Part shown: positions 16,106 through 23,338 of the stretch, in pieces | Layout of the letters: each line of letters begins with the position of its first letter | Numbering within the stretch: position 1 is the stretch's first letter | Source of the DNA: Rufibacter sp. XAAS-G3-1 | Lineage (GTDB): Bacteria > Bacteroidota > Bacteroidia > Cytophagales > Hymenobacteraceae | Direction: 5' to 3' | Length of the DNA stretch: 64,000 bases | Assembly: GCF_013623775.1 (NCBI RefSeq) | Contig: NZ_JABFAM010000003.1 | Span: forward strand, 367,242 to 431,241 | The notes under the pieces: generated by a model | Told to the model about the DNA's origin: nothing | What the model saw: only the letters and a program-made list of their open reading frames with translations | Databases searched by the model: none | Made by a program: the position numbers and the translations under genes

Positions 16106-16145
16106 AAGAGTTCTGAGTTCTGAGTCTTGAGTCTTGAGTCCTGAG
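16106..16145. repeat. GAGTTCTGAGTC-type repeat
   Basis: Tandem-like run GAGTTCTGAGTTCTGAGTC, then TTGAGTC twice, upstream of the PolX-like gene. An inverted relative is at 16265-16304 (ACTCAGAACTCTGGACTC), so the pair brackets the 16181 hairpin. Confidence 0.55.
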
Positions 16146-16180
16146 TTGGGAATGGCATGTATGATTGTTTTCGGCAAAGC

Positions 16181-16218
16181 CGATTTTGGCCTGTTTTCCG
16201 GAAAACGGCTTCAAAACG
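16181..16218. repeat. Intergenic hairpin in a divergent gap
   Basis: CGATTTTGGCCTGTTTTCCG followed by GAAAACGGCTTCAAAACG. It sits between divergently read genes (start 16065, reverse; start 16361, forward). Confidence 0.65.
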
Positions 16219-16360
16219 AAGTAAGCTCTTGATGGCTGAAGGCGGTATTCATTTCAGGTAAACTTCACCCAACTCAGAACTCTGGACTCAGAACTCAGGA
16301 CTATTTTTTATATTGTGGCAGGATTGGCTTGGGCAGCTTGCCGGACGAACCTTCTAGCGT

Positions 16361-16756
16361 ATGAAACATTTCTTTTTGCTGAGTCTGTTGGCCGTAATTT
16401 TAATGGCTGCCCAATGCGGAACCAACCCCGATTTACCGGCCTGGGTATACGGGAAAACCTGGCTTAATTCGTATGAAGAAGACACGGTAGACGTGAAAAC
16501 GTACCGGCCCAACACCTTTGATTTTCCGCCTTCGCGGGGGCGCACCGGGTTTATGCTTCAGGAAGACGGCACGTTCATACGGTACGGCATAGCCCCCACT
16601 GATGGCCTGGAAGAACAACCCGGCAAGTGGGAGGCCCAGGGCAAGAACCGGCTGCGCATTACCTTTGAAAACCCGAAACATGAACCGGAAGAACTGGAGA
16701 TTGTCTCCGTTTCTGCCGAAGTAATCAAGATTCGCCGGATTAGAAACCAAGAATAG
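16361..16756 (+). CDS. Small exported hypothetical protein
   Basis: The 131-residue protein has an N-terminal hydrophobic signal (FLLSLLAVILMAAQ) followed by a Cys at residue 19. It could be a lipoprotein, although Gln just before the Cys is unusual for a lipobox. The rest resembles small beta-barrel lipocalin-like proteins of Bacteroidota, with alternating strands (GFMLQEDGTFIRYG, GKWEAQGKNRLRITF, ELEIVSVSAEVIKI). That pattern suits the lipocalin-like DUFs whose ligands are unknown. It sits 68 bp upstream of the EVE gene on the same strand. Confidence 0.7.
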   Translation: MKHFFLLSLLAVILMAAQCGTNPDLPAWVYGKTWLNSYEEDTVDVKTYRPNTFDFPPSRGRTGFMLQEDGTFIRYGIAPTDGLEEQPGKWEAQGKNRLRITFENPKHEPEELEIVSVSAEVIKIRRIRNQE

Positions 16757-16824
16757 ATACCTTTTACCTTAAATGAACGGCAAGTGCTTTCCTGAGAGGG
16801 GCAGCCCTTGTTTTTAGCTTACCT

Positions 16825-17229
16825 ATGAACTACTGGCTCGTTAAAACGGAACCTGAAAAATACGCCTGGTCTGACCTGCAACGCGATACACAAACTACCT
16901 GGGACGGAGTCCGGAATTTCCAGGCCCGCAACAACCTCCAGAAAATGCAGGTTAATGATTTGGTCTTATACTACCACAGCGTGTCTGAAAAGTCTATTGT
17001 AGGGGTGGCCAAAGTAAGCCGCGAGGCGTTCCAAGACCCCACCACCCAGGAGGCGCAATGGGTAGCGGTAACCCTGGTGCCTGAGCAAGCGTTGGCCAAA
17101 CCAGTGACCCTGGATCAGATCAAAAAAGAGGAGCGGCTCCAGAACATCGCGCTGCTGCGCCAGTCACGGTTGTCGGTAATGCCGTTAACGCCCGAAGAGT
17201 TTGATATTCTGCTGCATATGGGCCAATAG
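16825..17229 (+). CDS. EVE domain protein
   Basis: The 134 residues form one EVE domain, a PUA/YTH-like fold that binds modified bases in DNA or RNA. Supporting features are the N-terminal MNYWLVKTEPEKYAWSDL, the WDGVRNFQARNNL core that lines the base-binding pocket, and the DLVLYYHS strand. Full-length single-domain members of this size are common in bacteria. EVE proteins are often linked to restriction or stress genes, but no restriction genes are nearby. The next gene starts 71 bp downstream. Confidence 0.93.
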   Translation: MNYWLVKTEPEKYAWSDLQRDTQTTWDGVRNFQARNNLQKMQVNDLVLYYHSVSEKSIVGVAKVSREAFQDPTTQEAQWVAVTLVPEQALAKPVTLDQIKKEERLQNIALLRQSRLSVMPLTPEEFDILLHMGQ

Positions 17230-17300
17230 AGAGGCAAGAAAATCACCCGCAGAGCGTTGGCGTTTTTACCAGATTACCTGTAATTTCTTAAAAACACCTT

Positions 17301-18854
17301 ATGTTACTTTGCACTGGAAGCACCTACTGGCGATCTCTGCTCCTCCTGCTCTGCTGGAGCGTGGTTTTCTCTGCCCAGGCCCGTCAGAAAAAAGAGAAAG
17401 ACAAAGAAAAACCGGCCCCGCCTGCCCAAACCTACCGGGTAGAGCTGGAAAGTGATTCTTTTGAGGACGAGCATACGGTACACGCCCTTCCAGACAGCAG
17501 CATACTGGTAGTCTCTACCAAACGCAGCAGTTGGTTTGGCCAGAACGATTTTGTGCTCACCAAGTACAACCGGGAGCTAAAACAGATCTGGCAAACCAAG
17601 CACGAGCATAAAAACAACCATTCTTTGCTGCATGTGGCCGCTGAGCGGAACATGGTGTACCTCCTGTTTTCCACGCTCAACAACAAGAAGTTAGTGCTTT
17701 ACCGGGTAAACCCTGCCACGGGGGCTGCCTCGCTTAGTGAACACACACTGCCTTCGTCCTACATCACCATCAATGAAATGGCCGCCTTAGACGGTCAGGT
17801 CTTCTTAAACGGGCTAGACCGCGATAACCTGAACATGCTGCACCTGAACCCCAGCCAGGAAGAGATAAAGCTTCTGCCGGCGGTGTTCGGGATGGAGGAA
17901 GACCTGGGCGAGTTTAGGGTAGATACCCTTACCCATGCCGTAGAGTTTGTGGTGGCCGAGTCGAACGGCTGGCGCTCCCGGGTGCAGACCAAACGCATCA
18001 ACACCAAGGGCGACGTGATTGGCACGTACTTCATCCAGCCTGAGATGGATGACCGCAACGACAACACCCTGCAGGCGGGCCGCCTCACCCCCGGCGACAC
18101 CTTAAGCAAAGTACTGCTGGGCACCTACGGCTACCGTACCTCGGTGTTCTCCAAAGGTTTGTTCGCCAGCGACCTGTTTAGCAACCTAAAGTATTACGAT
18201 TTCAGTAAGCTGGATTACTTCTTTGAGTACCTCGGCCCGCGGGCTCAACGGCGCATGAAGGAGAAATTCGCCCGGCAGGAAGCGAAGGGAAAACCGCTGG
18301 TGTTACGGTACCGCATGTTCCTGCACCCGGTTATTCCGCACCCGCTGGGCTATGCCCTGGTGGGCGAGATTTATTATCCGCAGTACCGCAGCAACAGCTT
18401 CAACCAATACGTTCATGTGACCGGCCGGTACCCAGACCTGCGGCAACCCAGAAGCAACTTTGACGGCTACCGGTTTACCCATGCCATTGTCTGTGTGTTT
18501 GATAAAGAAGGAAATCTCCTCTGGGACAATGCCTACCGGTTAAAGAACGAGACTTACCCAAGATTAGGCCCCACGGTAGAGGTAGGGGTCACCCCCAACG
18601 GTAACATTGCCCTGGTCTACCCCGATGAGGAATACATCTGGCACAAGACCCTGAAACCAAAGGTTGCCCTCTCCAATGAAGAGAAAGTAGAAGTGCGCCT
18701 GCAGGAAGAATCAGAGAAAATGGTCTCCAGCAACAATGAGGGAATTGTGCATTGGTACGGCGGTAATTTCATCGCCTTCGGTTTCCAGCGCATCAAACCC
18801 GCCCATGGTGATACCCGCACGGTCTTCTACCTCCAGAACATGGCGTTTGAGTAA
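17301..18854 (+). CDS. Large secreted protein of unknown function
   Basis: The 517-residue protein has a signal peptide (hydrophobic residues about 10-24, then AQARQ) followed by a Lys/Glu/Pro linker. It then has repeated beta-strand segments of the type ILVVSTKRSSWFGQNDFVLTKY, NMVYLLFSTLNNKKLVLY and ALVYPDEEYIWHKT. The spacing suggests a beta-propeller-like fold. I see no T9SS sorting domain, catalytic motif or transmembrane anchor. A hairpin copy and half of the GACCTCACAGGTTT palindrome follow its stop. The family is typical of Bacteroidota genomes and remains without known function. Confidence 0.75.
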   Translation: MLLCTGSTYWRSLLLLLCWSVVFSAQARQKKEKDKEKPAPPAQTYRVELESDSFEDEHTVHALPDSSILVVSTKRSSWFGQNDFVLTKYNRELKQIWQTKHEHKNNHSLLHVAAERNMVYLLFSTLNNKKLVLYRVNPATGAASLSEHTLPSSYITINEMAALDGQVFLNGLDRDNLNMLHLNPSQEEIKLLPAVFGMEEDLGEFRVDTLTHAVEFVVAESNGWRSRVQTKRINTKGDVIGTYFIQPEMDDRNDNTLQAGRLTPGDTLSKVLLGTYGYRTSVFSKGLFASDLFSNLKYYDFSKLDYFFEYLGPRAQRRMKEKFARQEAKGKPLVLRYRMFLHPVIPHPLGYALVGEIYYPQYRSNSFNQYVHVTGRYPDLRQPRSNFDGYRFTHAIVCVFDKEGNLLWDNAYRLKNETYPRLGPTVEVGVTPNGNIALVYPDEEYIWHKTLKPKVALSNEEKVEVRLQEESEKMVSSNNEGIVHWYGGNFIAFGFQRIKPAHGDTRTVFYLQNMAFE

Positions 18855-18863
18855 GACCTCACA

Positions 18864-18901
18864 GGTTTCCTGCCTGTTTTCATAAAACAGCTCTAAAATG
18901 C
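18864..18901. repeat. Intergenic hairpin, GTTTT/CTGTTTT family
   Basis: GGTTTCCTGCCTGTTTT, loop cat, AAAACAGCTCTAAAATGC, 10 bp after the preceding stop and fused to half of a GACCTCACAGG palindrome. Confidence 0.55.
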
Positions 18902-18935
18902 ACCAACGGGGCTCCTCTTTTAATTAGGTCTCTCT

Positions 18936-19016
18936 GTAGGGGCAACCCCTTGAGGTTGCCCCTACATGCACGAGAACAAAAACGCACAGAGGGCAACCTC
19001 AAGGGGTTGCCCCTAC
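18936..19016. repeat. Inverted pair of GGGGCAACCCCTTGAGG units
   Basis: GTAGGGGCAACCCCTTGAGG at 18936-18955 and its inverted copy at 18991-19016 are 25 bp apart. Each unit is itself nearly palindromic (GGGGCAACC / GGTTGCCCC), giving a cruciform-like arrangement. It lies at the convergent end of the secreted protein gene and nhaA. Similar units are, as far as I recall, common in other Bacteroidota. Confidence 0.65.
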
Positions 19017-19139
19017 CCATCTCTTTTTAAAATCTAGCCCGGCGTTTCCTGTAGGATTTCTTTGGTGAGGGGTTGGTGAACACCACAAAGACGTAAATGG
19101 CGTTTTTCTTGAAAAGAGGGCCCAAACTGAAACGTTCCA

Positions 19140-20321
19140 TTATAGAGCTAAGGTCTTCTTTCTGGAAACACTCCGCAGCATGAAATACCCTAAAACACCT
19201 GATAGCACGGAAGCCACTAAGATAGAGAACTTGGCCCCTGTCTGGTATTGAGGCTCTGTGAAGGAAAGCAGTGCGATGAAAATGGACATGGTAAAGCCTA
19301 TGCCCGCTAACAAACCCATCCCTAATACCATTGGCCAATTTACGCCGGCAGGCAGGGTACTCACCTTTAGCTTAACGGCGATCCAGCTTGATACAAAGAT
19401 TCCTACAGGTTTGCCCAGACAGAGCCCTAAGATGATGCCTATGCCTAAAGGACTTTGCAGGCCTTCCAGCATGCCTGCCTCAAACCGGATGTTTGTGTTG
19501 ACTAAGGCGAAAATAGGCATAATCAGGAAGTTGACGGGTTTGGTGAGGGAATGCTCCAGGTTTTCCAGAGGAGATTCTTTGGCGTCTGGCGTGGTAGGAA
19601 TGGTGAGGGCCGTTAGAACACCTGCTACAGTGGCATGCACCCCCGAGTGATGGATAAAGTACCAAATGAACAGCCCCGGCACCAGATAGAAAACCAATGA
19701 CTTTACCCCTAGCCGGTTGAACAGCAGCAACAGCAGGAAGATGCCTCCCGCATAAAGCAGGTAGGTCACCTGCAACCCCGCAGAATAGAAGATGGCAATC
19801 ACCACAATGGCTCCCAGATCATCCACAATCGCCAACGCCGTTAGAAATATCTTTAGCCCCACCGGCACCCGGCTGCCTAGCAGAGACAAGAGCCCAATGG
19901 CAAACGCTATGTCTGTCGCCATGGGAATACCCCAGCCGCTGGCCGTATCAGTACCGGAGTTCACGAGGGCATAGATCCCCGCTGGCACTACCATTCCTCC
20001 TATGGCGGCAAACAACGGCAAAGCAGCCTGCCTGAAGGAAGACAGTTCCCCTTCCAGCATCTCGCGCTTAATCTCTAGCCCCACCAGTAGAAAGAAAATA
20101 GCCATCAGGCCGTCATTGACCCACAGCAGTAAAGGGTACCTCAGGTGAAGCTGGGCAGATTCATACCCCAACTCCATATTCAGGAAGTTCTCAAAGGGCT
20201 CGCCCCAGGGTGAATTGGCGATCAGCAAAGAAATAACCAAGGAAATGATGAGGAGTATGCCCCCAGCCGAAGCTGACTTGAAGAAGTCCGGGAAAACTTT
20301 AAGGTTGATGAATTTAGCCAT
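19140..20321 (-). CDS. nhaA: Na+/H+ antiporter NhaA
   Basis: This inner-membrane antiporter exports sodium in exchange for protons and helps maintain pH and salt tolerance. The 393-residue length is typical. About 12 membrane helices are visible. The paired aspartates of the transport site occur in ALAIVDDLGAIVVIA, and the N-terminal signature LLVGLEIKREMLEGEL and the segment ATDIAFAIGLLSLLG are characteristic. It is a single gene on the reverse strand. No regulator of the NhaR type is adjacent. The start MAKFINLK matches the family length. Confidence 0.95.
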   Translation of the reverse strand: MAKFINLKVFPDFFKSASAGGILLIISLVISLLIANSPWGEPFENFLNMELGYESAQLHLRYPLLLWVNDGLMAIFFLLVGLEIKREMLEGELSSFRQAALPLFAAIGGMVVPAGIYALVNSGTDTASGWGIPMATDIAFAIGLLSLLGSRVPVGLKIFLTALAIVDDLGAIVVIAIFYSAGLQVTYLLYAGGIFLLLLLFNRLGVKSLVFYLVPGLFIWYFIHHSGVHATVAGVLTALTIPTTPDAKESPLENLEHSLTKPVNFLIMPIFALVNTNIRFEAGMLEGLQSPLGIGIILGLCLGKPVGIFVSSWIAVKLKVSTLPAGVNWPMVLGMGLLAGIGFTMSIFIALLSFTEPQYQTGAKFSILVASVLSGVLGYFMLRSVSRKKTLAL

Positions 20322-20389
20322 AACCTTATCTTACGGGAATATACCCTAGAATGTGGTGGTACTTACACCAAATTGCATGTTTGGTGCGC

Positions 20390-20885
20390 CGTTGCAGGAG
20401 ATAGTGGAGCGCCAAAACCCACCCTTACCCCTCCCAAGAGGGGAATTCCATTTTACAGAAGATAGGAATGCGCCTTTCAAGAAGAAAGGAATGCGTGAGA
20501 GACAAGGCAGTTTCTAGTCTCTACGGGTTATCATCACCGCTGCCCTTACTTACTTTCCCAGTTCTAGTCTTCCCCGAGCGCGCCTCGCTTTTGGCCATAG
20601 ATAGGCAAAACTAAGAGCGAATATCTTTTCAGGCCGAAAGGGCAGCGCGAGAGGGGAAGACGGGGCCTCGCGGCCGTGAGCGCATACCGCCAAAGATGAA
20701 ACAATACTGCACTTGCACCCACGCAGTAAGCGCACAAGCCAAGGGAACAGCAAAAGGCGTGCACCTAGTAGCCCACGCAAAAGCAGCCAAGCCATGGGAA
20801 CACCGGAAGGCATGCACAAACCCCTCCCCAAAGAAGCCAATCCTAGGCAGAGGCCAACGCGCAGAAATGAACCAATGGCGGTATT
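20390..20885 (-). repeat. ~480-bp dispersed element, copy 2 (inverted)
   Basis: Inverted relative to copies 1 and 3. On the + strand it begins with GGTGCGCC and CCAAAACCCACCC. It includes GTCTTCCCCGAGCGCGCC, and the folding partner that ends GAGGGGAAGAC at about 20664. It closes at ATGAACCAATGG. Between the arms are 35-45 less conserved bases. With the pyrR promoter it makes up the 724-bp gap 20322-21045. A downstream stretch (20960-21000) shows nothing recognisable. Confidence 0.65.
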
Positions 20886-21023
20886 AGCCCCCTCTTATTC
20901 CAAGCTCCCAAACTCCTCCAGATGTAAAGTCATCCCGCTTTCCCATCCACAGCTCAGCTTTGAGACTTCCCGTCTTCCTTAAGAAAAAACAGGTTCTTTT
21001 ACCCACGGCTGACCGTAAGTCTT

Positions 21024-21031
21024 TATCTTTG
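21024..21031 (+). promoter_or_regulatory. -7 box (TATCTTTG) of pyrR-pyrB
   Basis: Exact TAnnTTTG match, 14 bp before the pyrR ATG, implying a very short leader. That leaves no room for a PyrR-type RNA attenuator upstream of pyrR. Confidence 0.65.
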
Positions 21032-21045
21032 CCCAAAACCCGGCC

Positions 21046-21618
21046 ATGCACAAACGCCTCATTGTTCCGCACGCACTGTTTCAGATCATGATCCGGCGCC
21101 TGGCGCACCAGCTCATAGAGACGCACCGTGATTTTTCTGATTCTGTTATTCTGGGTCTGCAGCCCCGCGGCATTTACGCGGCCGACCGCCTGCAGCAAAC
21201 CCTTCAAGAAATCATGGGCATCACCGTCCAGACGGGCTATCTGGACATCACCTTCCACCGCGATGACTTCCGCCGCCGCGCCACTCCCCTGGCGCCTAAC
21301 GCTACCAAAGTAGATTTCACGTTAGAGGGCAAGCGCGTGATTCTGGTGGATGATGTACTCTACACCGGCCGCTCCGTGCGGGCCGCCATTGACGCCATGA
21401 TTTCCTACGGAAGACCGGCCCAGGTAGAACTGCTGGTGCTCATTGACCGTGAGTACACCCGCGATTTACCTATTGAGGCTACCTATACCGGCCAGCGCGT
21501 AGACTCGCTGCACTCCCAGCGCGTGGAAGTGACCTGGCAAGGCCAAGATTCTCCCGAGGATGTCATCTGGCTCCTCACTCCTACCCCAGACCAAGAAGAA
21601 CCCCATGCAACAGCTTAG
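21046..21618 (+). CDS. pyrR: PyrR-type uracil phosphoribosyltransferase/regulator
   Basis: The 190-residue protein belongs to the PyrR family, which has UPRTase activity and in Firmicutes also binds pyr mRNA to control attenuation. The PRPP-binding motif VILVDDVLYTGRS is at about residues 103-115. The N-terminal part (IRRLAHQLIE, GLQPRGIYAAD) and the middle part (LDITFHRDD) match family landmarks. It overlaps pyrB by 14 bp, so the two are translationally coupled. The promoter lies only 14 bp upstream and no attenuator hairpin is seen in the leader. RNA-based regulation of this operon is therefore unproven, and its main job may be enzymatic. Confidence 0.93.
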   Translation: MHKRLIVPHALFQIMIRRLAHQLIETHRDFSDSVILGLQPRGIYAADRLQQTLQEIMGITVQTGYLDITFHRDDFRRRATPLAPNATKVDFTLEGKRVILVDDVLYTGRSVRAAIDAMISYGRPAQVELLVLIDREYTRDLPIEATYTGQRVDSLHSQRVEVTWQGQDSPEDVIWLLTPTPDQEEPHATA

Positions 21619-22528
21619 CGTCCGGCACCTGTTGGGAATCAAAGAGATTACCCCACAGGACATCCAGTTGATCTTTGAAACCGCTGACCAGTTTAAGGAG
21701 GTTCTGAACCGGCCCATCAAGAAAGTGCCGTCCCTGCGCGATGTCACCATTGCCAACGTCTTTTTTGAGAACTCCACCCGTACGCGTCTTTCCTTTGAGT
21801 TGGCAGAAAAACGCCTGTCGGCGGATGTGATCAACTTCTCGGCCTCGGGCAGCTCCGTCAAGAAAGGCGAAACCCTCCTGGACACCGTGAACAACATTCT
21901 GTCTATGAAAGTAGACATGATTGTGATGCGCCACAGCAGCCCCGGCGCACCGCACTTCCTGTCCCGTAAAATTCAAGCCAACATTGTCAACGCCGGCGAC
22001 GGTACGCACGAGCATCCTACCCAAGCCTTATTAGATTCTTTCTCCATCCGGCAGAGACTGGGCGAAGTGGCCGGTAAGAAGATTGCCATCATTGGCGATA
22101 TTACCCACTCGCGCGTGGCGCTTTCCAACATTTTCGCGTTGCAGATGCAAGGCGCCGAAGTAGCCGTTTGCGGCCCGCCCACGCTGTTGCCCAAACACAT
22201 TGGTGACTTAGGGGTAAAGATCTTCTGGAACGTGCGCGAGGCCCTACAATGGTGCGATGTAGCCAACGTGCTGCGCATTCAGTTGGAGCGCCAAACCGGT
22301 AAGCTTTTCCCCTCGCTGCGCGAATACGCCCTGTACTTCGGCATCAACAAAAAGATGCTGGACGAACTGGACAAGGAGATTGTCTTGATGCACCCCGGCC
22401 CCATTAACCGCGGCGTGGAACTCACCTCAGACGCCGCCGATTCGCACCACTCCATTATCCTGGATCAGGTAGAGAACGGCGTGGCCATCAGAATGGCGGT
22501 CTTGTATTTGCTGGCTAGCAAAGGGTGA
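21605..22528 (+). CDS. pyrB: Aspartate carbamoyltransferase catalytic subunit
   Basis: This enzyme condenses carbamoyl phosphate with aspartate, the committed step of pyrimidine synthesis. The 307-residue catalytic chain has the carbamoyl-phosphate motif ENSTRTRLSF near residue 54, the GDGTHEHPTQALLD segment, and the aspartate-site MHPGPINRGVE near residue 260. The frame is open 15 codons further upstream, inside pyrR. The ATG at 21605 aligns with the normal N-terminus (MQQLSVRHLLGI). No pyrI regulatory subunit follows, which suits a PyrB that works as a simple trimer or with other partners. A terminator lies about 90 bp downstream. Confidence 0.97.
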   Translation: MQQLSVRHLLGIKEITPQDIQLIFETADQFKEVLNRPIKKVPSLRDVTIANVFFENSTRTRLSFELAEKRLSADVINFSASGSSVKKGETLLDTVNNILSMKVDMIVMRHSSPGAPHFLSRKIQANIVNAGDGTHEHPTQALLDSFSIRQRLGEVAGKKIAIIGDITHSRVALSNIFALQMQGAEVAVCGPPTLLPKHIGDLGVKIFWNVREALQWCDVANVLRIQLERQTGKLFPSLREYALYFGINKKMLDELDKEIVLMHPGPINRGVELTSDAADSHHSIILDQVENGVAIRMAVLYLLASKG

Positions 22529-22570
22529 TTAGTTAGCCACCCACCCAAAGAGAACCAAAGGAAATAGGTG

Positions 22571-22608
22571 GCGTTTCTGGCCTGTTTTCCTAAAAATATG
22601 CTAAAAGA
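22571..22608. repeat. Intergenic hairpin, GTTTT/CTGTTTT family
   Basis: GCGTTTCTGGCCTGTTTTCC with a decayed right arm. It lies between pyrB and its terminator. Confidence 0.5.
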
Positions 22609-22616
22609 GAAGCGAG

Positions 22617-22650
22617 TGTCCGGGAGTTTTACTTCCGGACATCATTTTTT
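22617..22650 (+). terminator. Rho-independent terminator after pyrB
   Basis: TGTCCGG / CCGGACA arms with AGT/ACT pairing inside the loop, followed by a run of six T. Confidence 0.65.
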
Positions 22651-22764
22651 AGCGCATCTCCCTCGCCACACAATACGCTTTTGATCAATCTGTTAACCTT
22701 AAAAATTTACTCATTCATCATTTTTCCGTAGTCACTTGAGCAACATTCTTAGAATCAAAATAGG

Positions 22765-22772
22765 TATATTTG
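22765..22772 (+). promoter_or_regulatory. -7 box (TATATTTG)
   Basis: Exact TAnnTTTG match, 34 bp before the STAS-like gene. A TTG lies 25 bp further upstream, a slightly long spacing for the -33 element. Confidence 0.55.
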
Positions 22773-22806
22773 AGATAGTATAGTCAGAAGCAACCTGTAT
22801 CATACA

Positions 22807-23217
22807 ATGACCAAAGAACTTGTTAACCCTTTCGGAAGAGTCTACCTCACCATCAAAGAGGATTCCCAAAACAGGTTGATCTATGTAAACTGGATGGGGT
22901 ATTTAACGGAAGAGAATGTGAAAACCGGAGCCAGAGCATACACCCAGGCCCTGGCCGATGCAGGCTATAACTGTGTCCTGAACGATACGCGGCTCATTAT
23001 AGGCTCTTGGGGCCATTCCATGGATTGGGTGGTGAACGAGTGGGCTCCCAGCGCGGCCAAGGCTGGCTTGAAACGCTTCGCGATGCTGGCCAACCCAGAA
23101 AGTTTCGGCGAATCATCGGCGTCTATTTTCCTAAGTGAACTCAAAGCCTTTGAAGCCAGATCCTTCAACGACCTGGAATCTGCCCGTAAGTGGCTTAGGG
23201 AGGTGTACGCCAGATAA
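22807..23217 (+). CDS. STAS/SpoIIAA-like domain protein
   Basis: The 136-residue cytoplasmic protein appears to be a single domain of the SpoIIAA/STAS-like type. It starts with strands (GRVYLTIKEDSQNRLIYVNWMGYLT), then a helix and a strand ending CVLNDTRLI, then later alpha/beta units (KRFAMLANPESF, ARSFNDLESARKWLREVY). This resembles small Bacteroidota proteins annotated as STAS/SEC14-like. No conserved phosphorylatable serine can be assigned with confidence. It has its own promoter box and a strong terminator, so it is a single-gene unit. Confidence 0.65.
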   Translation: MTKELVNPFGRVYLTIKEDSQNRLIYVNWMGYLTEENVKTGARAYTQALADAGYNCVLNDTRLIIGSWGHSMDWVVNEWAPSAAKAGLKRFAMLANPESFGESSASIFLSELKAFEARSFNDLESARKWLREVYAR

Positions 23218-23230
23218 ATACCAGAGACAT

Positions 23231-23287
23231 AGGCCCTAAACAGAGGAGCCCGCTGACATGATTAGCGGGCTCCTCTGTTTAGGGCCT
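23231..23287 (+). terminator. Very long perfect hairpin terminator
   Basis: A 24-bp perfect stem (begins AGGCCCTAAACAGAGG, loop gacatgatt) starts 14 bp after the stop. Its right arm overlaps a GTTTAGGGCCTATTTTCC hairpin-family copy (23277-23311). Because the following tolC-like gene is convergent, it may work in both directions. Confidence 0.75.
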
Positions 23288-23311
23288 ATTTTCCAGAAAT
23301 ACCGGTAAAAC
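23277..23311. repeat. Hairpin-family copy overlapping a terminator
   Basis: GTTTAGGGCCTATTTTCC, then AAATACCGGTAAAAC. Its left arm doubles as the right arm of the 23231 stem, so one sequence can pair in two ways. Confidence 0.55.
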
Positions 23312-23338
23312 GCCTGGTCACCCCAAGCAAAGTTTCCC

